Shown in pieces: positions 16,886 through 25,664 of a stretch of 64,000 bases of DNA. Origin of the DNA: Variovorax paradoxus. GTDB lineage: Bacteria; Pseudomonadota; Gammaproteobacteria; Burkholderiales; Burkholderiaceae_C. Under the pieces are notes generated by a model. That model was not told the origin of the DNA. It searched no databases and saw nothing but the letters and a program-made list of their open reading frames with translations. Where the stretch lies: positions 1-64,000 of the forward strand of contig NZ_JAGGNW010000031.1 of assembly GCF_018614875.1 (NCBI RefSeq), in the 5' to 3' direction. Numbering within the stretch: the stretch's first letter is position 1; each line of letters opens with the position of its first letter. The translations under genes and the position numbers were made by a program.

Positions 16886-17887
16886 ATGGCCTATGAACAA
16901 GTGCTCTCCCAGGACGAGGTCGACGCGCTGCTGCAGGGCGTCACCGGCGGCGCGCCCGAACAGAGCGAAGGCGCCGCCGCCAGCAGCGACGGCCTGCCGG
17001 TCTACGACCTGGGCGCGCCCGACCGCGTCGTGCGCAGCCGCATGCACACGCTGGAGGTCATCAACGAGCGCTTCGCCCGGCATCTGCGCAGCTCGCTGCT
17101 GAACTTCATGCGCCGCAGCCCCGACATCTCGGTCGACCCGGTGCATATCCAGCAGTACGGCGAGTTCGTGCGCCACCTGCCGGTGCCGGCCAACATCAAC
17201 ATGCTGCACATGAAGCCGCTGCGCGGAACGGCGCTGTTCGTGTTCGATCCGAAGCTGGTGTTCCTGGTGGTCGACAACCTGTTCGGCAGCGACGGGCGCT
17301 ATCACGTGCGCGTCGAGGGGCGCGACTTCACGCGCACCGAGCAGCGCATCATCAAGCGGCTGCTGAACCTCACGCTGCAGTGCTATGCAGACGCCTGGCA
17401 GCCGGTGTTTCCGCTGAGCTTCGACTACGTACGCGCCGAGATGCACGGCAAGCTGGCCAACATCGTCGCGCCCAACGAGGTGGTGATCAACACCACGCTG
17501 CAGATCGAGTTCGGCCCGGTCGGCGGCTTCCTGCATGTGTGCATTCCCTATTCGATGATCGAGCCGATCCGCGACCTGCTGTCCAACCCGGTGCAGGACG
17601 AGATCGAGGTCGACAAGCGCTGGGTGCGCCAGATGTCGCAGCAGATGCAAAGCGCCGACGTGGAGCTCCGCGCCGAATTCATCACGCTGCCCTCGACCAT
17701 CGGCGAAGTGCTCAAGCTGCAGGCGGGCGACGTGCTGCCGATCGAGCTTCCCTCCTCGATCACCGCGCACGTCGACGGCATTCCGGTGATGGAGTGCGGC
17801 TACGGCATCTCGAACGAACGCTATGCGCTGCGCGTGCTGCAGATGATCTCCCACCAAGACAGCGATCCGAAGAACGACCATGACTGA
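16886..17887 (+). CDS. fliM: Flagellar motor switch protein FliM
   Basis: C-ring protein that binds phospho-CheY and controls rotation direction. It has 333 residues: an N-terminal CheY-binding peptide region starting VLSQDEVDALLQGV (LSQxEIDxLL pattern), the CheC/FliM middle domain at about 45-230, and a SpoA-type C-terminal domain at about 245-320. It overlaps fliN by 8 bases. Confidence 0.97.
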   Translation: MAYEQVLSQDEVDALLQGVTGGAPEQSEGAAASSDGLPVYDLGAPDRVVRSRMHTLEVINERFARHLRSSLLNFMRRSPDISVDPVHIQQYGEFVRHLPVPANINMLHMKPLRGTALFVFDPKLVFLVVDNLFGSDGRYHVRVEGRDFTRTEQRIIKRLLNLTLQCYADAWQPVFPLSFDYVRAEMHGKLANIVAPNEVVINTTLQIEFGPVGGFLHVCIPYSMIEPIRDLLSNPVQDEIEVDKRWVRQMSQQMQSADVELRAEFITLPSTIGEVLKLQAGDVLPIELPSSITAHVDGIPVMECGYGISNERYALRVLQMISHQDSDPKNDHD

Positions 17888-18341
17888 CAACACCTCATCG
17901 ACCAGCGATGCGGACGACTGGGCCAGCGCGCTGGCCGAGCAGACCGCTGCTTCCGCCCCCGCGCCCGCTTTCGCGCCGCCTGCCCCGCCCGCGATCGCTC
18001 CCGCGCCTGCTGCCGTGCCCGCGGGCAGCCGGGTCTTCCAGCCGCTGCAGGCCATGGCGACCGCGGCCGGATCGCCCGTGGACGTCGAGCGCATCCTCGA
18101 TGTGCCGGTCCAGCTGACGGCCGAGCTCGGCCGCACCCGCATCACCATCAAGAGCCTGCTGCAGCTCTCGCAGGGCTCGGTGGTGGAGCTCGACGGCCTG
18201 GCCGGCCAGCCGCTGGACGTGCTGATCAACGGCTACCTGATCGCGCAGGGCGAAGTGGTGGTGGTCAACGAGAAGTACGGCATCCGCCTGACCGACATCG
18301 TCACGCCCTCCGAACGCATGCAGAAGCTCGGCCGGTCATGA
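17880..18341 (+). CDS. fliN: Flagellar motor switch protein FliN
   Basis: C-ring base protein that also docks FliH and FliI. The 153-residue protein has an Ala/Pro-rich N-terminal half and a SpoA domain at about 70-150 (LDVPVQLTAELGRTRITIKSL, then GQPLDVLINGYLIAQGEVVV). It overlaps fliM at its start and fliO at its end (ATGA), showing tight operon packing. Confidence 0.96.
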   Translation: MTDNTSSTSDADDWASALAEQTAASAPAPAFAPPAPPAIAPAPAAVPAGSRVFQPLQAMATAAGSPVDVERILDVPVQLTAELGRTRITIKSLLQLSQGSVVELDGLAGQPLDVLINGYLIAQGEVVVVNEKYGIRLTDIVTPSERMQKLGRS

Positions 18342-18829
18342 AACGCTTCGCCAGGGGGCTGCGGCAGGCCGCCGCATCGATCGCGGGCGCGGCCTGCGGC
18401 CTTGCTGCGCACGTGGCCCAAGCGGCACTGCCCACGGTGACGTCGCCAGCGGAAACAGCCGCGCCGGCGGTCGGCGCCTCCAGCCTGCTGCAGGCCGGCT
18501 TCGGCATGTTCGCGGTGCTGGGCCTGATCTTCCTATGCGCGTGGGCGGCCCGCCGCTTCGGGCTGCAGCGCCTTGGCGGCGGCCAGTTCGTGAAGGTGGT
18601 CTCCAGTACCATGGTCGGCCAGCGCGAACGCGTGGTCGTGGTCGAGGTCGGCGCCACCTGGCTGGTGCTGGGCGTCGCTGCCGGCCAGGTCAACGCGCTG
18701 CATTCGCTGCCGGCGCAGGCGATGTCCGCGGCGGCGCCGCCAGCCGGCGCGCCTGAGGTCCGCCTGGCGGGCGCGGCCGGCCTGTTCGCCCAGAAGCTGC
18801 GCGACGCCCTCGGACTCCAGCAGCGATGA
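18338..18829 (+). CDS. fliO: Flagellar biosynthesis protein FliO
   Basis: A small membrane protein that helps assemble the FliP ring of the export gate. The 163-residue protein has an N-terminal hydrophobic segment, a second membrane helix at about 50-68 (FGMFAVLGLIFLCAWAARRFG), and a cytoplasmic domain with VSSTMVGQRERVVVVEVGATWLVLGV, typical of FliO. It is coupled to fliN and fliP by short overlaps. Confidence 0.9.
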   Translation: MKRFARGLRQAAASIAGAACGLAAHVAQAALPTVTSPAETAAPAVGASSLLQAGFGMFAVLGLIFLCAWAARRFGLQRLGGGQFVKVVSSTMVGQRERVVVVEVGATWLVLGVAAGQVNALHSLPAQAMSAAAPPAGAPEVRLAGAAGLFAQKLRDALGLQQR

Positions 18830-19587
18830 TGCGCACCGCCCGCCAACGAAGCCTTTGCGGCGTCGTGCTGATGCTGCTCGCGCTGGCGCTGCCGACGGCG
18901 GCGTGGACGCAGGGCCTGCCCGGCCTCACCAGCACCCCCGGCCCGGGCGGCAGCCAGACCTGGTCGCTCAGCGTGCAGACGCTGGTGATGCTGACCTCGC
19001 TTACCTTCCTGCCGGCGCTGCTGCTGAGCATGACCAGCTTCACGCGCATCCTCATCGTGCTGGGCCTGCTGCGCACGGCCATCGGCACGCAGTCGTCGCC
19101 GCCCAACCAGATCCTGGTGGGGCTGTCGCTGTTCCTGAGCTTCTTCGTGATGTCGCCGGTGTTCGACAAGGTCTACGAGGAGGCCTACAAGCCCTTCTCC
19201 GAGAACAGGATCACGGCGGAGAAGGCGCTCGAGAAAGGCATTGCGCCGTTCAAGTCCTTCATGCTCAAGCAGACGCGCGAGAACGACCTGGCTCTCTTCG
19301 CCAGGCTCGCGAAGATTCCCGACATGCAGGGGCCGGAAGAAGTGCCGCTGCGCATCCTTCTGCCCTCGTTCGTGATCAGCGAGTTGAAGACCGCGTTCCA
19401 GATCGGCTTCACCATCTTCATCCCGTTCCTGATCATCGACCTGGTGGTGGCCAGCGTGCTGATGTCGATGGGCATGATGATGGTGCCGCCCGCCTCCATC
19501 GCGCTGCCCTTCAAGCTGATGCTGTTCGTCATGGCCGACGGCTGGCAGCTGCTGATCGGCGCACTGGCCCAGAGCTTCTATCTATGA
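18826..19587 (+). CDS. fliP: Flagellar biosynthesis protein FliP
   Basis: Core of the export gate, which forms a FliP5-FliQ4-FliR1 complex inside the MS ring. The 253-residue protein has a cleavable-looking signal peptide (residues 1-28), then four membrane segments. Conserved blocks include LTFLPALLLSMTSFTRILIVL and PFLIIDLVVASVLMSMGMMM with its PP after. It overlaps fliO and fliQ by four bases each. Confidence 0.97.
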   Translation: MMRTARQRSLCGVVLMLLALALPTAAWTQGLPGLTSTPGPGGSQTWSLSVQTLVMLTSLTFLPALLLSMTSFTRILIVLGLLRTAIGTQSSPPNQILVGLSLFLSFFVMSPVFDKVYEEAYKPFSENRITAEKALEKGIAPFKSFMLKQTRENDLALFARLAKIPDMQGPEEVPLRILLPSFVISELKTAFQIGFTIFIPFLIIDLVVASVLMSMGMMMVPPASIALPFKLMLFVMADGWQLLIGALAQSFYL

Positions 19588-19853
19588 CCCCCGAATCCGT
19601 CATGTCCCTGGGCAGCCAGGCGATCCACGTCTCGCTGCTGCTGGGCGCGCCGATGCTGCTGGTGGCGCTCGTCGTCGGCCTGATCATCAGCGTCTTCCAG
19701 GCCGCCACGCAGATCAACGAAGCCACGCTGTCCTTCATACCCAAGCTGCTGGCGGTGTTCGCGGTGCTGGTGATTGCCGGGCCCTGGATGCTGGCGCAGA
19801 TGCTCGACTACATCCGCACGCTGTTCTCGAGCATCCCGCAACTCGTGGCCTGA
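19584..19853 (+). CDS. fliQ: Flagellar biosynthesis protein FliQ
   Basis: An 89-residue export-gate protein with two membrane helices at about 16-39 and 51-72, the normal size and topology. The conserved QATTQINEATLSFIPK-type loop is present as FQAATQINEATLSFIPK. Its ATG overlaps the fliP stop. Confidence 0.96.
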   Translation: MTPESVMSLGSQAIHVSLLLGAPMLLVALVVGLIISVFQAATQINEATLSFIPKLLAVFAVLVIAGPWMLAQMLDYIRTLFSSIPQLVA

Positions 19854-19866
19854 GGGCGCGCTCGCG

Positions 19867-20661
19867 ATGCCCGCCATCTTCTCCGTCACGTCGGCGGAGC
19901 TGACCGCCTGGTTGACGGCCTTCCTGTGGCCCTTCGTTCGCATGCTGGCGCTGATCAGCACCGCACCGGTGTTCGGCGAACGCGGCGTCTCGCGCCAGAC
20001 CAAGGTGGCCGTGGCGGCCCTGCTCACCGTGGCCATCGCGCCGACGCTGGCGCCCATGCCGGCGGTGCCGGTGGTCTCCGCCGGCGGCGTGTGGATCATC
20101 GTGCAGCAGGTGCTCATCGGCGGCGCCATCGGCTTCAGCATGCGTCTGGTGTTCGCGGCCGTGCTCGCAGCGGGCGAGTACATCGGCCTGCAGATGGGCC
20201 TGTCGTTCGCGTCCTTCTTCGACCCCATGGCCGGCGGCGCCACCATGGTCGTCGCGCGGCTCATGCACATGCTGGCCGTTCTTCTTTTCCTGGCGGTGGA
20301 CGGCCACCTGCTGACGATTGCCGCGCTGGCCGAGAGCTTCCACACGCTGCCCATCGCCGATGCGCCGCTGGCCGCGCAGGGCTGGATGCTGCTGGTGTCC
20401 GGCGGCGGACGGGTCTTTGCCGACGGGCTGATGCTGGCGCTGCCGCTGGTGACTGCGCTGCTCACGCTCAACCTCGCGATGGGCATCCTGAACCGGGCCT
20501 CGCCGCAGTTCAGCATCTTCGCGGTGGGCTTTCCGCTGACGCTGCTGGCGGGCATCGGCATGATGCAGCTGCTGATCCCGCAGTTCGGCGCCTTCCTGGA
20601 GCCGCGCTTTGCCGCCGGCCTGTCTTCGCTGCTGCAGCTGGCACAGGCCCTGCGGCCCTGA
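19867..20661 (+). CDS. fliR: Flagellar biosynthesis protein FliR
   Basis: Third export-gate component, one copy per gate. The 264-residue protein has six or more hydrophobic segments and the FliR blocks FLWPFVRMLALISTAPVFGE and GLQMGLSFASFFDP. The ATG at 19867 lies 13 bases after fliQ. It ends the rightward fli run and converges with flgL, leaving 15 bases between stop codons and no obvious terminator. Confidence 0.96.
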   Translation: MPAIFSVTSAELTAWLTAFLWPFVRMLALISTAPVFGERGVSRQTKVAVAALLTVAIAPTLAPMPAVPVVSAGGVWIIVQQVLIGGAIGFSMRLVFAAVLAAGEYIGLQMGLSFASFFDPMAGGATMVVARLMHMLAVLLFLAVDGHLLTIAALAESFHTLPIADAPLAAQGWMLLVSGGGRVFADGLMLALPLVTALLTLNLAMGILNRASPQFSIFAVGFPLTLLAGIGMMQLLIPQFGAFLEPRFAAGLSSLLQLAQALRP

Positions 20662-20676
20662 GCCGCCCCTTCGCAT

Positions 20677-21888
20677 TCACAGGTAGTTGAACAGCGCGAT
20701 GCTGTGCAGCCGCGCAAAGGTCTGCTGCGTGGCCTGGAGCGAGGTTTCGCGCTGCAGGAATTCCGAGATGGCGCTGGCCGGGTCCAGGTCCACCAGCTCC
20801 GAGAGGTAGCCCTTGTCGATCAGATCGCGCGAGGCGCCGCTGGTGTTGAGCGCATCGAGTTCGTTCATGCGCGAACCGATCGACGACATGACCGTGAGCA
20901 CGTTGTCGTGCGCGTTGGTGATCTTGACGTTGAAGGTGCTCAGCGCGTTGAGCAGATCGGCCTGCGCCGCGTCGCCATTGCCCGCCAGCGGTTGCTTGAG
21001 CGCGGTGACCAGTTCGCCAATGGCTGCGAACACGTCGGTGCCCGCATTGCGCGCCGCGGCCACCTGGAAGGTGTCGCCATCGGCCGGCGCACCGCTCATG
21101 GTGAGCTGGAGGCCGCCGAACGAGATGGCGGCGCCGGGCACGTAGGCGCCCGATGTGGCCACCACGGGCGGCGTCTCTTGCGTGGCCACCGTGTAGTTGC
21201 CTCCGCTGAAGCTGATCGTGAAGTCCTTGCCGTAGTTGGCCGCGCTCGCGTCGGCCACGCCCACGGCGCCGAAGACGCCGGAGCCGGTGTTGCCGGCCCC
21301 AGCCGAGCTCACGTAGCCCGCGCCGCCCTGCACCGACTGGAACACGCTGCGCCCGTCGTCGGTGGTCGACATCTGGCGCGACACGTCGATCTGCATCAGG
21401 CGCTGCCCCTGGTCGCCCATGTACTGGATGCCGCCGCCGGCCGCCGCCACGAAGGGCTGGCTCGCGCTCTTGAAGCCGGCGAACAGGAACTGCCCATTGC
21501 CGTCATCGGCATTGGCCACGTTCACGAGCTGGTCCAGGTTGCCCTGCAGCGTGGTGGCCAGCGAGGCGCGGTCGGCATCCGACAGCGTGCCGTTGCCCGC
21601 CTGCACCGCGAGCGTCTTCATGTTCTGCATGATCGAGGTGGCCGATTTCAGCGCCGTCTCCTCCTGCGAGAGCGAGAGCATCGCGCGGCTGCGGCTGGTG
21701 GTGTATTGCGCCGACTCGGCCATCGACTGGCTCACGCCCAGCGCGCGCGCGGCCGCCACCGGATCGTCGGCGGCGGTCAGGAACTTGGTGCCCGCGGCAA
21801 GCTGCTGCTGAATGCGGAACAGCTGCTGCTGCTGCGAACCCAGCGCGTTCATGCTCTGGGCGTAGAAGGATTGGGTGCTGATGCGCAT
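20677..21888 (-). CDS. flgL: Flagellar hook-filament junction protein FlgL
   Basis: HAP3, the adaptor nearest the filament. The 403-residue protein is flagellin-like at both ends: MRISTQSFYAQSMNALGSQQ at the start and a helical C-terminus ending SLQATQQTFARLHSIALFNYL. The middle is a variable Gly/Ala/Thr-rich domain. It lies 36 bases after flgK and is the last gene of the leftward flg block. Confidence 0.95.
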   Translation of the reverse strand: MRISTQSFYAQSMNALGSQQQQLFRIQQQLAAGTKFLTAADDPVAAARALGVSQSMAESAQYTTSRSRAMLSLSQEETALKSATSIMQNMKTLAVQAGNGTLSDADRASLATTLQGNLDQLVNVANADDGNGQFLFAGFKSASQPFVAAAGGGIQYMGDQGQRLMQIDVSRQMSTTDDGRSVFQSVQGGAGYVSSAGAGNTGSGVFGAVGVADASAANYGKDFTISFSGGNYTVATQETPPVVATSGAYVPGAAISFGGLQLTMSGAPADGDTFQVAAARNAGTDVFAAIGELVTALKQPLAGNGDAAQADLLNALSTFNVKITNAHDNVLTVMSSIGSRMNELDALNTSGASRDLIDKGYLSELVDLDPASAISEFLQRETSLQATQQTFARLHSIALFNYL

Positions 21889-21924
21889 CGCGGCTCCGGA
21901 AGTTCTTCTTTAAAGGCTGCTGGC

Positions 21925-23883
21925 TCAGCCGCGGATGCCCAGGATCGCGTCGAACATGGTCGATGCGGTCTGGATCACCTTGGCATTGGCCTGGTACATC
22001 TGCTGGTACATCAGCAGGTTGGCGGTTTCCTCGTCCTGGTTCACACCCGAGATCGCATCGCGGCTCGCGCGGATCTGGCCCGTCACGCTTTCCTGCGTCT
22101 TCTCCGCGACGCGGATTTCCATGGCGCGGTTGCCCACCTCGCTCACCAGCTTGGCGAAGGCGCCATTGAAGGTGGAGGTGCCGCCGTCCATCGCGGCCTT
22201 GCGCTGCAGCGCGCCCAGCCGCAGCGCATTGCTGCCGTCGGACACGCCGCCCGCGTTCTTGCCAATGGTGAAGGTGTCGCCGTCTGCGAGGGCGCCGGTG
22301 AGCTTGAGCTCGATGCCGCCGAAGCGGATGGAAGCGCCCGCGGTGTAGGGCACGGCCGTGCCGGCCGGGTAGCTGGTGGCGGTGCCGTCGGCCAGCGTCA
22401 CCGTGACGGCGGCGCTTGCCGGAAAGCCCGACAGGGTGTTGGCGGCGGCGTCGTAGGCGAGCGTGACCGTCGCGGCCAGCGGCGCGGCCAGGTAGGCTGC
22501 GTCGACGACGGCGGGGCTCGGCACTCCGGTGCCCTTGTTGCCCACCGCCTTGCCCGTGACCAGCGGCGACGCGGCGGCCACCTTGGCGGTGTCGTGCACC
22601 AGCACGTCCATGTCGCGCGCGCCGCTGCGTGTCGGCTGCACCAGGAAGGAATCGCCCGCCTGCGCCGTGCCGCTGGCCACCGACAGGCTCACGCCGTCGA
22701 AGCTGGCGGGAAAGCTGGTGAAGTCGCCCATCGCCTGCTTGTCCGACAGCCGCGTGACGCTGTAGGTGAGCGTGCCCGCCACGTCTTTCACCTGCACCGA
22801 ATAGTCGCTGGTCGTGAGCTGCGAGGTGTCCGCCACGCTGGCGCCAAGCACCATGTCGCCCGCGTTGCGCGTGTTGGAGAACACGCCCGGAACGCCTTGC
22901 GAGAAGAAGTCGGTGCCGAGCGCGCCGTTCAGGTCGACGCCGAGCTTGTGCTGGTCGTTGAACTCGCTGCCCAGCGCCATGGCCAGGCGGCCGACGGCAT
23001 TCTGCGTGCTGGTGAGCGTTTCGGCGCGGAAGGCCATGAGCCCGCCCAGCGATCCGCCGGCGAGCACGTTGTCGTTGAGCTCGGAAACCGTGCCGGTGAG
23101 GCCGACCAGCGCCACCGCCTTGCGCGTCGGATCGGCGGCAGACGAAACGGCCTGCAGCTTGGCGGCCCGGTCGCCCAGCACCAGCGTCTGGCCGTTGCCG
23201 ATGAAGACGTTGTATTGGCCGCTGTCCTGCTCCAGCACCTTCACTTCGACGATCTTGCCCAGCTCGCTCACCAACTGGTCGCGCTGGTCCATCAGATCGT
23301 TCGGCGGCTGGCCGCCGGCCATGGCGCCGAGCTGGCTGATCTGCTGGTTCAGGCTCGCGATCTGCGTGGCATAGGTGTTGACCTGCGCGGTGCTGCCTTC
23401 GATCTGGTCGTTGACCGAGCTGTTCAGGTCCGTGAGGTACTGGTCGGTGGAGCGGAACTTGTTGGCCAGCGTCTGCGCCGCGCTGATGAGCTGCTGCCGC
23501 GCCGCCGGATCGGCCGGCGTGTTGGCCACGCCCTGCACGCTGGCGAAGAAGCTCTGCATCAGCGGCGTGAGGCCCGCGGTCTTGTCGGCCAGCAGCGAAT
23601 CGATGCGGTTGATCTGCGAGCCGTAGCTGGCGAGCGCCGCGCCCGCGGCCTCGGCGCCGTTGAGCTGGGCCGAGAGATAGCTGTCGTAGCTGCGCTGCAC
23701 CGTGGTGACGCACGCGCCGCTTCCGATGAAGCCGGCGCCGGTCATCGTGCCGCCGTTCGACGAGACCAGCGCGGTCTGCCGGCTGTAGCCGGCCGTGTAC
23801 ACGTTGGCCGTGTTGTGGGCTGTCGTCATGAGCGCGGTTCGCGCGACGCTCAGGCCGGACAGGCCCGTTTGGAACATCGACAT
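21925..23883 (-). CDS. flgK: Flagellar hook-associated protein FlgK
   Basis: HAP1, the adaptor between hook and junction zone. The 652-residue protein starts with the FlgK motif SMFQTGLSGLSVARTALM and NTANVYTAGYSRQ, and ends with the helical segment NLLMYQQMYQANAKVIQTAS. The large Ala/Thr/Gly-rich centre is variable. It is separated from flgJ by the chemoreceptor island, unlike the contiguous flgJ-flgK of most relatives. Confidence 0.96.
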   Translation of the reverse strand: MSMFQTGLSGLSVARTALMTTAHNTANVYTAGYSRQTALVSSNGGTMTGAGFIGSGACVTTVQRSYDSYLSAQLNGAEAAGAALASYGSQINRIDSLLADKTAGLTPLMQSFFASVQGVANTPADPAARQQLISAAQTLANKFRSTDQYLTDLNSSVNDQIEGSTAQVNTYATQIASLNQQISQLGAMAGGQPPNDLMDQRDQLVSELGKIVEVKVLEQDSGQYNVFIGNGQTLVLGDRAAKLQAVSSAADPTRKAVALVGLTGTVSELNDNVLAGGSLGGLMAFRAETLTSTQNAVGRLAMALGSEFNDQHKLGVDLNGALGTDFFSQGVPGVFSNTRNAGDMVLGASVADTSQLTTSDYSVQVKDVAGTLTYSVTRLSDKQAMGDFTSFPASFDGVSLSVASGTAQAGDSFLVQPTRSGARDMDVLVHDTAKVAAASPLVTGKAVGNKGTGVPSPAVVDAAYLAAPLAATVTLAYDAAANTLSGFPASAAVTVTLADGTATSYPAGTAVPYTAGASIRFGGIELKLTGALADGDTFTIGKNAGGVSDGSNALRLGALQRKAAMDGGTSTFNGAFAKLVSEVGNRAMEIRVAEKTQESVTGQIRASRDAISGVNQDEETANLLMYQQMYQANAKVIQTASTMFDAILGIRG

Positions 23884-23948
23884 GAGGCTTTACCTGTAAA
23901 ACGTTTTCTTGTCTGGCGAAGGCATCGCTTCGGATGCCTGCTTCCTGT

Positions 23949-23956
23949 CTATCGGC
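23949..23956 (-). promoter_or_regulatory. Possible sigma-28 -10 element upstream of flgK
   Basis: GCCGATAG on the minus strand (7 of 8 matches to GCCGATAA), 66 bases before the flgK ATG. At the right distance upstream there is only TTCA instead of TAAA, so the promoter is weakly supported. flgKL are partly FliA-dependent in enterics. Confidence 0.4.
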
Positions 23957-23961
23957 AGGCC

Positions 23962-23985
23962 GCGCCGGAAATGAAGGCCCGGCGC
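23962..23985 (-). terminator. Hairpin after the first chemoreceptor gene
   Basis: GCGCCGG (23962-23968) and CCGGCGC (23979-23985) form a 7-bp stem with a 10-base loop, 24 bases past the MCP stop. No T tract follows on the minus strand, so termination would be weak or factor-dependent. Confidence 0.35.
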
Positions 23986-24008
23986 AACATTGGGTGCCTG
24001 CTCCGGTT

Positions 24009-25559
24009 TCAGGCAACGCGCCGGAACACGCTGACCGACTCGACCAGGCTCGCCGCCTGCTCCTGCATCGACTGCGCCGCAGCGGCCGCTTCCTCCACCA
24101 GCGCCGCGTTCTGCTGCGTGACCTGGTCCATCTGCGCAATCGCCTGGTTCACCTGCTCGATGCCCGTGCTCTGCTCCTGGCTCGCGGCTGTGATCTCGCC
24201 CATGATGTCGGTCACGCGCTTCACGCTGTCGACGATCTCGTCCATGGTGCGGCCCGCCTCGGCCACCTGGCGGCTGCCGGCCTCGACCTTGTCCACGGAG
24301 TCGTCGATCAGGCCCTTGATTTCCTTGGCGGCTGCGCCCGAGCGCTGCGCGAGGCTGCGCACTTCGGAGGCCACCACCGCGAAGCCGCGGCCCTGCTCGC
24401 CCGCACGCGCGGCTTCCACCGCCGCGTTCAGCGCCAGGATGTTGGTCTGGAACGCGATGCCGTCGATCACGCCGATGATGTCGACGATCTTCTTGGAGGA
24501 GGCATTGATCGACGCCATGGTGTCGACCACCTGGTTCACCACACCCCCGCCCTTCACGGCCACTTCGGAGGCCGAGAGCGCGAGCTGATTCGCCTGGCGC
24601 GCGTTGTCGGCGTTCTGCTTGACGGTGCTCGTGAGCTGTTCCATCGACGCCGCGGTTTCTTCTAGCGAGCTCGCCTGTTCCTCGGTGCGCGCGGACAAGT
24701 CGCGGTTGCCGGCCGCGATCTGGCCCGAGGCGGTGGCGATGGCATCGGTGCCGTGGCGAACCTCGCCCACCACCTTGGCCAGGCTCTCGTTCATGTTCTT
24801 CAGCGCATGCATCAGCTGGCCGGTCTCGTCGCGCGAGTGGGCCTCGATGGACGAGCCGAGGTCGCCGCTGGCCACGGTTTCGGCCACCTTCACGGCGCGG
24901 CCCAGGGGCCGCGTGACGCTGCGGGCAATCAGGAAAGCGCAAGCCGTGCCGATCAGCAGCGTGAGGACCGTCAGCACAAGGCGCATATTGAAACCCTGCG
25001 TGTTGGCTTCGTCGATCGCGTGGCTCATGTCGTCGATCGCCTTGCGCTCGAGTGCCAGCAGCTGGAGCACGCGGCCTTCGTAAGCCTTGGCCGCCGGCTC
25101 GAAGGTCTCCTTGAAGACCCTTTCGGCCTCCCCGGGGCTGCCGCCCGCCTTTGCCTTCTGCACCGCGTCCTTGGCGGCCTGGTATTTGGCTCGCAGCTCG
25201 ACGATGGACTTGAAGGTCGACTTCTCGAGATCGGTCACCAGCAGGGCCTCGACCTTGGCCATGGTTTCCCCGCCCTTCTTGACGCTGTCGGAAATGACAT
25301 CGGCAAAGGTGACGGGAAGCGTCTGGTCGGTGCTCCTGGCGATCATCGCGGTGCGCGCGATGGCCGAGTATGTCAGCACGTACCAGTCGGAGATGAGCCG
25401 CTCTTTCACGAGCGGGCTCTGCATCATCTGGCGGGTGGCCTCGGCGTTGCTTCTGGCTATCTTCAGGGCGAGTACGGACGAGACCAGGGTCAGGGCGAGG
25501 ACCAGGCCGAAGCCGAGGGCCAGGCGAGTCCCGATGCGCAGGTTGGAAATGAAGTTCAT
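24009..25559 (-). CDS. Methyl-accepting chemotaxis protein 1 (four-helix-bundle sensor)
   Basis: Chemoreceptor of 516 residues. Membrane helices lie at about 11-32 and 190-212, bounding a helical periplasmic domain that fits 4HB_MCP. A HAMP domain follows (about 213-265), then the MCP signalling domain with the tip motif DGIAFQTNILALNAAVEAAR. The ATG at 25559 opens MNFISNLRIGTRLALGFG; an upstream in-frame extension is not MCP-like. It ends VFRRVA without the C-terminal pentapeptide seen in four neighbours. The signalling domain carries the DKVEAGSRQ variant and is identical over 335 bases to that of MCP 3. Confidence 0.95.
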   Translation of the reverse strand: MNFISNLRIGTRLALGFGLVLALTLVSSVLALKIARSNAEATRQMMQSPLVKERLISDWYVLTYSAIARTAMIARSTDQTLPVTFADVISDSVKKGGETMAKVEALLVTDLEKSTFKSIVELRAKYQAAKDAVQKAKAGGSPGEAERVFKETFEPAAKAYEGRVLQLLALERKAIDDMSHAIDEANTQGFNMRLVLTVLTLLIGTACAFLIARSVTRPLGRAVKVAETVASGDLGSSIEAHSRDETGQLMHALKNMNESLAKVVGEVRHGTDAIATASGQIAAGNRDLSARTEEQASSLEETAASMEQLTSTVKQNADNARQANQLALSASEVAVKGGGVVNQVVDTMASINASSKKIVDIIGVIDGIAFQTNILALNAAVEAARAGEQGRGFAVVASEVRSLAQRSGAAAKEIKGLIDDSVDKVEAGSRQVAEAGRTMDEIVDSVKRVTDIMGEITAASQEQSTGIEQVNQAIAQMDQVTQQNAALVEEAAAAAQSMQEQAASLVESVSVFRRVA

Positions 25560-25664
25560 GGTGGGATGGCGAATGGGGGTGAAGGAACGGCGAAGGCACG
25601 GCCTCAGAAGGTGTGCAGGAACCGTCGCGAGCGCGGGGTGCGCAGCAGGTTCATTCATACCTTC

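Noticed and set aside
15050..18229. A 1059-codon minus-strand frame opposite fliK to fliN
   Set aside because: Same reason; Gly/Arg-rich composition and no domain.
20704..24588. A 1294-codon open frame on the plus strand across flgL, flgK and MCP 1
   Set aside because: It is antisense to three clear genes, consists of Arg/His/Ala/Val-rich low-complexity residues, and reflects the scarcity of stop codons in GC-rich DNA.
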